A DNA stretch of 7,776 nt from Spartobacteria bacterium. Lineage in GTDB: Bacteria; Verrucomicrobiota; Verrucomicrobiia; Chthoniobacterales; Chthoniobacteraceae. The notes beneath the pieces were generated by a model, which did no database searches, was not told the origin of the DNA, and saw only the letters and a list, made by a program, of their open reading frames with translations. The position numbers and the translations under genes were made by a program. The stretch lies in NCBI GenBank assembly GCA_025355595.1, contig JANXZI010000121.1:1-7776 (forward strand), in the 5' to 3' direction. Numbering within the stretch: the stretch's first letter is position 1; every line of letters begins with the position of its first letter. Shown piece after piece: positions 1 through 7,776 of the stretch.

Positions 1-276
1 TTTGTGGACATCACGGGCGACGGAAAACCCGAGTTGCTCTGCATGAACGGCGGCTTCATCGGCTATGCCGAAGCCGACTGGAGCAAGCCCGAGAAGACGT
101 GGAAATTTCACGCCGTAGCCGATGCCGTGCGTGAATTTTGCATACGCGCCTTTCGGCGAGACGGCGTGAAATTTCCACGTCTCCTCGGGCTTGCTCCAGT
201 CGGCTTCGGCATAGCCGATGAAGCCGCCGCTCATGCAGAGCAACTCGGGTTTTCCGTCGCCCGTGATGTCCACAAA
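1..276. repeat. Near-perfect inverted repeat (116-bp arms, 44-bp spacer) at the window edge
   Basis: Bases 1-116 are the reverse complement of 161-276, with a 117-160 spacer. Only two of 116 pairs mismatch: 47 against 230 and 94 against 183. The right arm and spacer read as native minus-strand FG-GAP coding sequence. The left arm is the same coding sequence pointing the other way, so it truncates the gene after HGIGYG. The arm begins exactly at base 1, so the full length of the duplication cannot be seen. A short arm pair with a small spacer at a sequence end fits a fold-back chimera from amplification or assembly. A genuine inverted duplication cannot be excluded from sequence alone. Confidence 0.95.
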
Positions 277-798
277 CATCGGCGACTCATTGTCCGTCGA
301 GGCGAGGATCGTGTGCCGCTGCCACGGCTCGTCCTTGCCCTTCGGATTCTCAAACCAGAACGTCTCCGCGCCGGGAAAACCGATGACCACGTAGTCCGCC
401 CAGCCGTCGCCGTTCACATCGTACGCGTAGCTGATGAAGTTGTTCGAGTACGTGTTCTTCGTGCCGAGAAATCCCTCAAAGCCGGGGATCGTCTCCTCCG
501 TTCCCGCCGCCGTCTTCGCGACGAAGGATTTCGGCATCTCGTAAATCGTGTGCCGCTTCGTGAAGTCCGGCCCCTCGTACCAGAATGGCCCGCTGAGGAT
601 GTCCATCTTCCCGTCCTTGTTCACATCGCCCACGCAAGCGCCCTCGGCCCAGAAATGCGTCGTGAGCTGCTTCTTGCTCCACTCGCCCGTGAGCGGCGGC
701 GGCGCGGTGGAAATCGCAGGCACATTTTTCGCCGGCTCGGCGGCGATGCCGATGGCTGCGAGCGTGAAAATCGAGGAGAGGATGAGCGGGGTTTTCAT
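1..798 (-). CDS. Exported FG-GAP/VCBS-repeat protein, partial, 3' end replaced by fold-back sequence
   Basis: The frame starts at ATG 798 and stays open to the window edge (266 codons, no stop). Residues 1-20 look like a signal peptide (MKTPLILSS, then a hydrophobic stretch, cleavage probably near GIAA). Three Asp-rich loops of FG-GAP/VCBS type follow: DVNKDGKMD near residue 58, DVNGDGWAD near 127 and DITGDGKPE near 177. Each sits in a beta-propeller-like context (for example ILSGPFWYEG and YVVIGFPGAETFWFENP). Such loops usually bind calcium in secreted propellers, and proteins of this kind are common in Planctomycetes and Verrucomicrobia. Their substrates are mostly unknown. Native-looking sequence ends at HGIGYG (residue 229, about base 112). 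A further Asp loop would normally follow, but the frame instead runs into the antisense of its own earlier part (VKFPRLLGLAP). The last 37 or so codons are therefore not real protein sequence. No Shine-Dalgarno is evident before the start. Confidence 0.8.
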   Translation of the reverse strand, partial: MKTPLILSSIFTLAAIGIAAEPAKNVPAISTAPPPLTGEWSKKQLTTHFWAEGACVGDVNKDGKMDILSGPFWYEGPDFTKRHTIYEMPKSFVAKTAAGTEETIPGFEGFLGTKNTYSNNFISYAYDVNGDGWADYVVIGFPGAETFWFENPKGKDEPWQRHTILASTDNESPMFVDITGDGKPELLCMSGGFIGYAEADWSKPEETWKFHAVSPKGAYAKFTHGIGYGVKFPRLLGLAPVGFGIADEAAVHAEQLGFSVARDVHK

Positions 799-912
799 GT
801 GAGGGTAAAGAAACGCACGCAGCGTGCTGGCTTAGGCCCGGAGTGCAAGTATGGAAACGCACCTCAGCCGATACGTGCTTTGCATCCACAGGGAGGGAGC
901 TACGCTGTGGGC

Positions 913-1362
913 ATGAGAAACGGGCTGCACTACGTCACTTGGGCCATCCTCCTCGTCGGCGTGGTGAGCCGCATTGCATGCTTTCTGATCGGCGTTCCAG
1001 GCTCTTCGTTCGAGTTCCGCCACTACGCCGATTGCTATTCCCTGATGCAGGGCTCGTATGTGATCCTTGCGACAGTCGCGTGGTCCACCTGCCTGCTGCT
1101 CAACTTTCCGTTGCCCCTGCTGCTCGGCAGCGCCGCAAATGTCACGCACGGAATTTACCGGGATCATGATTGGCTCCGTTTGCGGAATGAAGGAGTCAAC
1201 GGTCAGTATGTCATGGATGGTCCGACTCCGAACATATGTTCCTGTGGCAGATCACTATGGTGGATGCGGCCTCGCGGCTTTCACTTATGGGATTCGCATC
1301 ATGGTGAACCGACTCCGCCGACCATGATTCCTATTTTTGCAACACCGGCGACTCTGATTTGA
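913..1362 (+). CDS. Hypothetical small membrane protein (doubtful)
   Basis: This is a 149-codon frame with no family that I recognise. The N-terminal half is plausible: two hydrophobic stretches, about residues 9-28 (WAILLVGVVSRIACFLIGV) and 48-72 (YVILATVAWSTCLLLNFPLP), look like membrane helices. The second half is rich in Trp, His, Pro and Arg and looks less protein-like. Another plus frame (stop at 1327) contains a hydrophobic stretch GCGLAAFTYGIRIMV, so a frameshift or a decayed gene is possible. ATG 913 is used here, but an in-frame GTG at 907 lies 7 bases after a purine-rich GGGAGGGAG (891-899) and has better ribosome-site spacing. The same frame is open far upstream, across the antisense of the FG-GAP gene, and that part is not coding. 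The region is less GC-rich than its neighbours. Confidence 0.35.
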   Translation: MRNGLHYVTWAILLVGVVSRIACFLIGVPGSSFEFRHYADCYSLMQGSYVILATVAWSTCLLLNFPLPLLLGSAANVTHGIYRDHDWLRLRNEGVNGQYVMDGPTPNICSCGRSLWWMRPRGFHLWDSHHGEPTPPTMIPIFATPATLI

Positions 1363-1460
1363 ACATTACCATGCGCCCTACTACATATCCTTCGTCTCCG
1401 TGGCTTAGTTCCAAGCTCCAAGCCGCCTCCCCGCGCCCTGGGTAAACAAGAACTTTCCCC

Positions 1461-1778
1461 ATGATGTTTGCATGGATTATCATCCGCTGGTGCCTCGCCA
1501 TTCCATGGGTTCTTACTTGCGTGTTCTGTACCTGCGGACACGTTTGCTGCATTATCAGCGTTGCAAAGCGGAATGTCTCCATCTCAGTCATCCCATTCAT
1601 TGGCGGCGTCTCGGGCGCGTTAGCCATCCTTGCGGCTCCAATCGAAGGACTTTGGCATTGGTTCTGGTTGCCTCCGCTAATCGACTTCAGCGCCTTCCTG
1701 ATCCTTGCTTTCATGCTTAGCCGCCGGAAAAATAGACTACGGCAAGCACTCAAAGACAATGAGACCGGAAACGGCTAA
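1461..1778 (+). CDS. Small integral membrane protein, uncharacterised
   Basis: This frame encodes 105 residues from ATG 1461; ATG 1464 is an equally possible start. Three hydrophobic segments are visible: about residues 3-33 (Cys-rich, WIIIRWCLAIPWVLTCVFCT), 42-60 (SVIPFIGGVSGALAILAAP) and 66-86 (WHWFWLPPLIDFSAFLILAF). A basic tail RRKNRLRQALKD follows and probably faces the cytoplasm. The central pattern, PFIGG followed by a Gly/Ala helix, a Trp-rich turn and LPPLID, recalls small uncharacterised membrane proteins of many Gram-negative bacteria. This is recognition by pattern only and gives no function. There is no convincing Shine-Dalgarno. The gene converges with the Sel1 lipoprotein gene, with 45 bases between the stops and no obvious terminator hairpin. 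Coherent hydrophobic periodicity makes it more credible than the frame before it. Confidence 0.6.
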   Translation: MMFAWIIIRWCLAIPWVLTCVFCTCGHVCCIISVAKRNVSISVIPFIGGVSGALAILAAPIEGLWHWFWLPPLIDFSAFLILAFMLSRRKNRLRQALKDNETGNG

Positions 1779-1823
1779 CTGTGGTAAGTCACTACGCTGT
1801 CCGCAGCCGACTTCCAAGCGGCG

Positions 1824-2888
1824 CTACTTCCCCGGCATTTTTCCGAGCAGTTCCCCCAGTATTTTTTGCGCCTCTTCCTTTTGCGCGGCGCTCATCAGCT
1901 CCTCGATCGCGTTCCTTTCCGCGATCGCCTCGGGATCGTTCTGCCGCGCCGCGAGGGTGTACCAGACGAATGCACGCACCTCATCCTTCGGGCCGCCGAT
2001 GCCATTGGCATACATCACGCCGAGATTGAACTGCGCCGCGGGGTAGCCTTGGAGCGCGGATTTTTGCAGCCACTCCGCGGCCTTCGCCACGTCCTTCGGC
2101 GTGCCGATGCCGCCCGCATGGCGGATGGCGAGATTGAACTGCGCGACGGCGTGCCCCTGCGCCGCAGCCATCTGGAACCACTCGACGGCCTTCGTCTCGT
2201 CCTTCGCCACGCCGAGGCCCTCGGCATACATTCCGCCGAGATTTGCCTCCGCCGGAGCGTAGCCCTGCGCGGCGGATTTCTGATACCACTCGACGGCCTT
2301 CGTGTCGTCCTTCGCCATGCCGTTGCCGGTGGCGAGCAGCACCGCGAGATTGAACTGCGCGACGGCGTGCCCCTGCGCCGCGGCTTTTCCGATGAGGTCC
2401 GCAGCCTTTTCCTGCTCCCTCGGAACGAGCACACCCTCGGCATACATCACACCGAGCTTCGACTGCGCCGCAGCGCTCCCGGCCGCGGCGGCCTTCCCGA
2501 TCCACGCGACGGCCTCGGCCTCGTTCTTCGGCGCGCATTTTCCCTCGGCAAACATCGCGCCGAGCCTTGCCTGCGCCGAGGCATCGTCCTGTGCCGCGGC
2601 CTTCCGCAGCCACTCGATGGCCTTGGCCTCGTCCTTTGCCGCACCGCCCGTGCCATCCGAGTACAGCGCGCCGAGTTTTGCCTGCGCTGAAGCGTCTCCG
2701 CGCGTGGCGTCTTCGATCAGCGATTCCAAAATAGCCGCTGGCGTTTTCGGCACGGGCATCGGCGTCGGCTCCGGCGTGGGCGTCGGCGTTGCCTTCACGA
2801 TTTCCTTCGCCGACTCGGGCTCCGTGGCAGCGCGCTTCGAGCACCCGGCAAGCAGTGCGCAGCAAATCAAAATGACCGGCATCCTCAT
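1824..2888 (-). CDS. Sel1-repeat lipoprotein
   Basis: This 354-residue protein starts at ATG 2888 (a second in-frame ATG lies at 2882). The start is chosen because it begins a type II signal peptide: MRMPVILICCALLAGCS, with lipobox LAGC and lipidated Cys16. The frame is open further upstream, but there it reads antisense to the NHL gene. A Pro/Thr linker (about residues 34-50) leads into seven consecutive Sel1-like repeats at 66-102, 103-138, 139-174, 175-210, 211-246, 247-282 and 283-318. They follow the pattern A-AQ-LG-MYA-G-G--KD--KA-EW--KAA-QG. A Lys/Glu-rich helical tail follows. Sel1 repeats form alpha-alpha superhelical scaffolds for protein-protein contacts, so a role as an envelope-anchored adaptor is inferred; the partner is unknown. 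The NHL gene ends 64 bases upstream on the same strand with no visible terminator, so co-transcription is likely. Confidence 0.9.
   Translation of the reverse strand: MRMPVILICCALLAGCSKRAATEPESAKEIVKATPTPTPEPTPMPVPKTPAAILESLIEDATRGDASAQAKLGALYSDGTGGAAKDEAKAIEWLRKAAAQDDASAQARLGAMFAEGKCAPKNEAEAVAWIGKAAAAGSAAAQSKLGVMYAEGVLVPREQEKAADLIGKAAAQGHAVAQFNLAVLLATGNGMAKDDTKAVEWYQKSAAQGYAPAEANLGGMYAEGLGVAKDETKAVEWFQMAAAQGHAVAQFNLAIRHAGGIGTPKDVAKAAEWLQKSALQGYPAAQFNLGVMYANGIGGPKDEVRAFVWYTLAARQNDPEAIAERNAIEELMSAAQKEEAQKILGELLGKMPGK
2040..2690 (-). repeat. Tandem 108-bp coding repeats (Sel1 units)
   Basis: The Sel1 repeats are visible in the DNA as 108-base periodicity. Units 4 and 6 share an exact 38-base block (2128-2165 and 2344-2381, offset 216, which is two units). 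Units 4 and 5 share a 19-base block around 2177 and 2285 (offset 108). This indicates expansion by duplication of one- or two-repeat blocks. Confidence 0.8.
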
Positions 2889-2952
2889 GCCCGCTGCATA
2901 CCGCTGCGCCTGCCGTGCGTGCGAGTTCTTTTGCGAGTGGAAATGCGCGCCG

Positions 2953-3978
2953 CTACTCGCGGTTAAACCGATGCACGCGCCCGTATATGTTGTACTCCGC
3001 CACGTACACATTCCCCTTCGCGTCGAATGCCACGCCGTGCGGCGCGGTGACGACGCCCGTGCGCCACTTGTCCGGCTCGGTCTTGGCCGTGCCCGTCTCG
3101 TCTGCGTGGTCATTCGCTCCGAACTGCGCGGCGACCTTTCCCTCCTTGTCGAGAGTGGTTACGCGCCCCTTGATTTCGCCGATGAGCGCGAAGTCGCCCT
3201 GCACCGCGACCGCGGCGGGATTCAGCAAGTCCTTCGCGATCACGCCGAGGAATTCCCCGTCGAGCGACATGTGGACGACGCGCTTGTTCTCGCGGTCGCA
3301 CGCGATGATGCGCGCCGGGGAAAAGCGCGTGTCCACCGCGATCTTGTGCAGCGTGCTGAAATTGTACGGCTCCTTCTTTCCGCCGAATGACTTCAGGTAT
3401 TTCCCCGTCTTGTCGAAGCGATGCACGTAGCTGCTCGCGTAGCCATCCGTCACAAAGAGGTCGCCATTCGGCGCGACATCCATCCCCGTCAGCCGCACAA
3501 ACGGCTTGCCCTCATTCGGAGCCGGCACGACCTCGCCCGCGGCGTTCTTTTTCGTGTTCTTCGGAGTCTTGGTTTTGAACTCATCCGGGATCGCACTCGC
3601 CGGAATGTTCAGCACTTCCTTCCCATCGAGCGTCAGCTTCAGGATGTTCTGCCCGCCGAGCCGCGGCCCGTAGATGAACTCGCCGTCCGCCTCCTTGTGA
3701 ATCACGAAGCCGTGAAAATCCGGCGGCGCACCCTCCACATTGCGGATGAATTTTCCATCCGCCGAATACACCTGCAGAGCCGCCTTCGGGTCCATCGTGC
3801 TCACATATACGTCGCCATTCGACGCCACCGCGATGTCGCCGTGCATGTTCCCCATCATCGGTCGCCCCTCCTGGAGGTGATACCAATTTTCGACAGGCTT
3901 GTAGTCCGCCGCCACCGAGTGGGCCGGCCGTGCAGTGATGAGTGCGGTGAAAAGAAGGGGCAGGAGAAGTTTGCGCAT
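2953..3978 (-). CDS. Exported NHL-repeat beta-propeller protein
   Basis: This 341-residue protein starts at ATG 3978. A 65-codon upstream extension is possible, but it lacks protein character and would bury the signal peptide. Residues 1-24 are a signal peptide (MRKLLLPLLFTALITA, cleavage probably after SVAA), so the product is exported. NHL-type blades are visible: GDIAVASNGDVYVS (about 47-60), LTGMDVAPNGDLFVTDG (163-179), HKIAVDTRFSPARIIACDRENKRVVHMS (211-238), NPAAVAVQGDFALIGE (253-268) and APHGVAFDAKGNVYVAEY (312-329). Blades two to five recall the fold of peptidyl-alpha-hydroxyglycine amidating lyases and related six-bladed propellers. That enzyme activity is not claimed. A Lys/Pro-rich insert (about 135-158, KTKTPKNTKKN) breaks the repeat rhythm. 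The function is unknown; binding or scaffolding in the periplasm or outside the cell is inferred. It probably leads a two-gene unit with the Sel1 lipoprotein. Confidence 0.88.
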   Translation of the reverse strand: MRKLLLPLLFTALITARPAHSVAADYKPVENWYHLQEGRPMMGNMHGDIAVASNGDVYVSTMDPKAALQVYSADGKFIRNVEGAPPDFHGFVIHKEADGEFIYGPRLGGQNILKLTLDGKEVLNIPASAIPDEFKTKTPKNTKKNAAGEVVPAPNEGKPFVRLTGMDVAPNGDLFVTDGYASSYVHRFDKTGKYLKSFGGKKEPYNFSTLHKIAVDTRFSPARIIACDRENKRVVHMSLDGEFLGVIAKDLLNPAAVAVQGDFALIGEIKGRVTTLDKEGKVAAQFGANDHADETGTAKTEPDKWRTGVVTAPHGVAFDAKGNVYVAEYNIYGRVHRFNRE

Positions 3979-4362
3979 GAGGGAGTGTGGGGTTGGGAGC
4001 GGGAAAGGCACACCATTGATGCCAGGCACGTCAATCGCGGTGTCAGGGCGGCGCATCGAAATGAGAAGCCTGTCCAAGAAGGGAAGCGTCTCAACATGAC
4101 AGGGAGACGCCTGCGGCGGGCCGAACTTCTGATGTCTAACATCGAACGTCTGACGCCAAACTTTGGCACCCAACGACGGCGTTCCGATGTCCGGCTTGCC
4201 GCTCTTAAAAGTTAGGCGTTAAACGTTGAGCCCCGCGCAGCGGCTGTTCGCCAGCAATCCATGCGTTTCAATTTCCTGATGCCTAAAGTTGGGCATCGGA
4301 TGTTCCCCAAGAACATGCTCGCCCGCCCGCGCCGCCTTCGCCGATAACCTCCGCCCCACACC
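3979..4362. other. Divergent intergenic region between the NHL propeller gene and cstA
   Basis: This gap of 384 bases should hold promoters for both flanking genes, which point away from each other. I see no convincing sigma-70 pair and no Shine-Dalgarno before either start. The part nearest cstA (4303-4362) is C-rich, with an in-frame TAA at 4345-4347. The middle carries the degenerate palindromes listed separately. Reading frames crossing this gap have atypical, Arg-rich translations and are not supported as genes. Confidence 0.6.
4121..4302. repeat. Degenerate short palindromes (GATGT/ACATC-type units) in the intergenic region
   Basis: Several small dyads cluster here: gatgtctaacatc (4131-4143), gccaaactttggc (4155-4167) and gatgcc with ggcatc (4278-4283 and 4292-4297). 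Related fragments also occur, such as catcgaacgtctgacgcc, ttaggcgttaaacgttgag and gcatcggatgttcc. The mix of GAYGT, AACRTC and GGCGTT words in irregular tandem resembles the degenerate palindromic arrays found between genes in Verrucomicrobia and related phyla. The resemblance is from memory, not from a search. The function is unknown. Confidence 0.5.
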
Positions 4363-6711
<2,349 letters not shown>

Positions 6712-6750
6712 CCACAAGCATCGGGCACTTAGACACTCGCCTGCGAATTC

Positions 6751-6937
6751 AAGCACCTACGGTGCGGAACATGCCGGCCCAGGGCAACGCCCTGGGTTCG
6801 ACATGGCAAAAAGCCAAAGCCCTGAAGGGGCGCGACATCATCTGGCGAATATGGCGATTGTGCCGCCCTTTGATCGTAATTCGTCGTCGCCTCGGGGCTT
6901 TACCATGGGCTGGCATGTCGCCGGGCCTTTGGCCCTC
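6751..6937. repeat. Hairpin-rich intergenic repeat element, probably dispersed
   Basis: This dense set of GC-rich hairpins lies between cstA and the convergent gatB tail. It contains gcacc/ggtgc (6753-6765), an 8-bp perfect stem with an AAC loop (6778-6796, cccagggc/gccctggg), tggc/gcca around five A (6804-6816), gccc/gggc (6819-6831) and gggcc/ggccc with a TTT loop (6923-6935). The succession of CCCAGGGCAACGCCCTGGG and AGCCCTGAAGGGGCG words matches, from memory, intergenic elements found in many copies in Planctomycetes and Verrucomicrobia. No run of T follows the hairpins, so they are not classical intrinsic terminators, although they could still block read-through between the convergent genes. 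Short frames within it are not credible genes. Confidence 0.6.
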
Positions 6938-6958
6938 AGCGCCGCAGAGCGTGGAAGC

Positions 6959-7450
6959 TCACGCGAGCAGCTTCGCGAGGAGATCGTTCACGACCTGCGG
7001 GTTCGCCTTGCCCTGCGAGAGCTTGAGCACTTGGCCCTTGAGGAAATTGATGCTGCCGAGTTTGCCCGCCTTGTATTCGCCGACGGCCTTCGGGTTCGCA
7101 TCCATCACCTGTTTGCACAGCGCCTCGATCGCACCCGTGTCACTCACCTGCTCCAGCCCGCGGTCCTTCACGATCTGCGCAGCCCCCTTTCCGCTCGCGA
7201 ACATCTCCGCGAAAACTTCCTTGCCCTGCTTTGAGCTGATCACGCCAGCGTCAATGAGGTTCACAAGTTCATCGAGCGAATGCGCGCGGATCGGGCAGCT
7301 TGAGATCGTCTTCTCCGCCGCGGTGAGCGCACTGAGAAGATCGTTGATGATCCAGTTCGCCACGTTCTTCGGCTTCTTCGCGCCCTTCGCGGCAGTGTCG
7401 AAATACTCCGCAAGCGGTCGTTCACTCGCGAGCACGCTGGCGTCGTAGCT
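6959..7450 (-). pseudogene. gatB: gatB 3' segment (C-terminal tRNA-interacting tail of Asp/Glu-tRNA amidotransferase subunit B)
   Basis: About 162 residues from YDASVLASERPLAEYF to the stop match the C-terminal helical and YqeY-like region of GatB. In GatCAB this region binds the tRNA being converted from Glu-tRNA(Gln) or Asp-tRNA(Asn). The kinase-like cradle domain that normally precedes it is missing from this window. In an intact genome the rest of gatB should continue upstream on this strand. Whether this is a truncated gene or a joining artefact is unresolved. Confidence 0.8.
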
Positions 7451-7776
7451 CGTCACGCCGAAGTCGCGACCGACTCCGTAGACCGTCCAGGGCCGCAATC
7501 CCACGCTCGAAATGCCGTGGTCGAGCCAGTAAACGCGAGCGTTCAGCTCGTTGCAAACCTTGAACGCCCCATAATGCGTCATCGGAGTGAGCCGGACCTC
7601 ATCGCCAATCGCCTGCTCCGAGTCGCTCGGTCCATGAACGGCCGCCGAGCTGGCGTAAACAACTCGCTTGACTTGGTCTTTCAACGCTACGGCCGCTTCG
7701 AAAACCGCCAAGGTTCCGAGCACGTTGACGCGAGCGCCCTGCATGGGGTCGGCGCGGCAAGTCGGCACTTGAAGGC
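6959..7776 (-). CDS. Hybrid frame: SDR epimerase fragment joined in frame to the GatB C-terminal tail (partial, probable chimera)
   Basis: This frame is open at the window edge (a GTG at 7768 is internal, since LQVP precedes it) and stops at 6959. The upstream part, 7776 to about 7448, is the middle of an extended SDR NAD-dependent epimerase/dehydratase. It has YASSAAVHG around the catalytic Ser, YGAFK as the YxxxK pair, and LRPWTVYGVGRD; the Rossmann Gly motif lies outside the window. The downstream part, from about 7447, is the C-terminal GatB/YqeY-type domain of the Asp/Glu-tRNA amidotransferase subunit B. It begins at YDASVLASERPLAEYF and continues with NVANWIINDLLS, LVNLIDAGVISSKQGKEVF, KDRGLEQVSD, NPKAVGEYKAGK and KANPQVVNDLL. 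GatB's catalytic N-terminal part is absent, so the hybrid cannot be a working amidotransferase. The epimerase is also cut before its C-terminal substrate region. The hybrid most probably reflects a false join. Confidence 0.85.
   Translation of the reverse strand, partial: LQVPTCRADPMQGARVNVLGTLAVFEAAVALKDQVKRVVYASSAAVHGPSDSEQAIGDEVRLTPMTHYGAFKVCNELNARVYWLDHGISSVGLRPWTVYGVGRDFGVTSYDASVLASERPLAEYFDTAAKGAKKPKNVANWIINDLLSALTAAEKTISSCPIRAHSLDELVNLIDAGVISSKQGKEVFAEMFASGKGAAQIVKDRGLEQVSDTGAIEALCKQVMDANPKAVGEYKAGKLGSINFLKGQVLKLSQGKANPQVVNDLLAKLLA
7440..7456 (-). other. Junction between epimerase and gatB sequence
   Basis: The two families meet in the codons for G-V-T-S-Y-D-A. Epimerases of this type usually read RD-G-TS and then a Gly or Pro-rich turn. 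GatB proteins usually have Y-D-A-V-L preceded by a short loop that can itself contain T-S or T-E. The switch falls between 7456 and 7440, and the shared tgacgagc (7455-7448) could be microhomology common to both parents. Confidence 0.6.

Noticed and set aside
4..912. Long plus-strand open frame leading into the small membrane protein
   Set aside because: It is the antisense of the FG-GAP gene preceded by the fold-back copy. The translation is Arg/Val/Leu-rich with no domain, and only the part from about 907-913 could be a gene.
2040..2690. CRISPR-like periodic repeats
   Set aside because: The 108-base periodicity is that of Sel1-coding units, with divergent repeats and no unique spacers.
2302..3430. 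Long plus-strand frames across the Sel1 and NHL genes
   Set aside because: They are antisense shadows; the minus strand has signal peptides and repeat signatures in these places.
4343..4348. GATAAC as a -10 box for cstA
   Set aside because: It lies only 14 bases before the GTG start with no recognisable -35 box, so it is not supportable.
6778..6796. Intrinsic terminator for cstA
   Set aside because: The hairpin is strong, but no T-run follows on either strand, and it lies about 70 bases beyond the stop within a wider repeat.

Overview
High-GC bacterial DNA. The mix of a secreted FG-GAP/VCBS protein, a secreted NHL beta-propeller and a Sel1-repeat lipoprotein, together with the style of the intergenic repeats, suggests a member of the Planctomycetes-Verrucomicrobia group, more likely Verrucomicrobia. 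This placement is inferred from family content; no marker gene is complete here. Most genes lack a clear Shine-Dalgarno sequence.

Layout. Positions 1-798 (minus) hold the 5' part of an exported FG-GAP/VCBS protein. Its 3' end is replaced by a fold-back: bases 1-116 are a near-perfect inverted copy of 161-276, so the native gene is trustworthy only from about 112 to 798. Positions 913-1778 (plus) are less GC-rich and carry two small putative membrane proteins, one doubtful and one likely. Positions 1824-2888 (minus) encode a lipoprotein with seven Sel1 repeats. Just upstream of it on the same strand, 2953-3978 encodes an exported NHL-type beta-propeller, and the two are probably co-transcribed. 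A 384-base divergent intergenic region (3979-4362) contains degenerate small palindromes. Positions 4363-6711 (plus) encode a CstA-family transporter, the best-supported gene. It is followed by a hairpin-rich repeat (about 6751-6937) that looks like a dispersed intergenic element. The window ends with a minus-strand reading frame (6959-7776) that joins the middle of an extended-SDR epimerase in frame to the C-terminal tail of GatB.

Functional picture. CstA imports peptides or small metabolites. The propeller and the Sel1 lipoprotein are envelope proteins, probably for scaffolding or interaction. GatB's tail belongs to the tRNA-dependent amidotransferase. No defence system, CRISPR array, tRNA or rRNA was seen. 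The two most striking signals, the fold-back at the left end and the epimerase-GatB hybrid at the right end, look more like assembly or amplification chimeras at contig ends than new biology. Both should be checked against reads before any interpretation.
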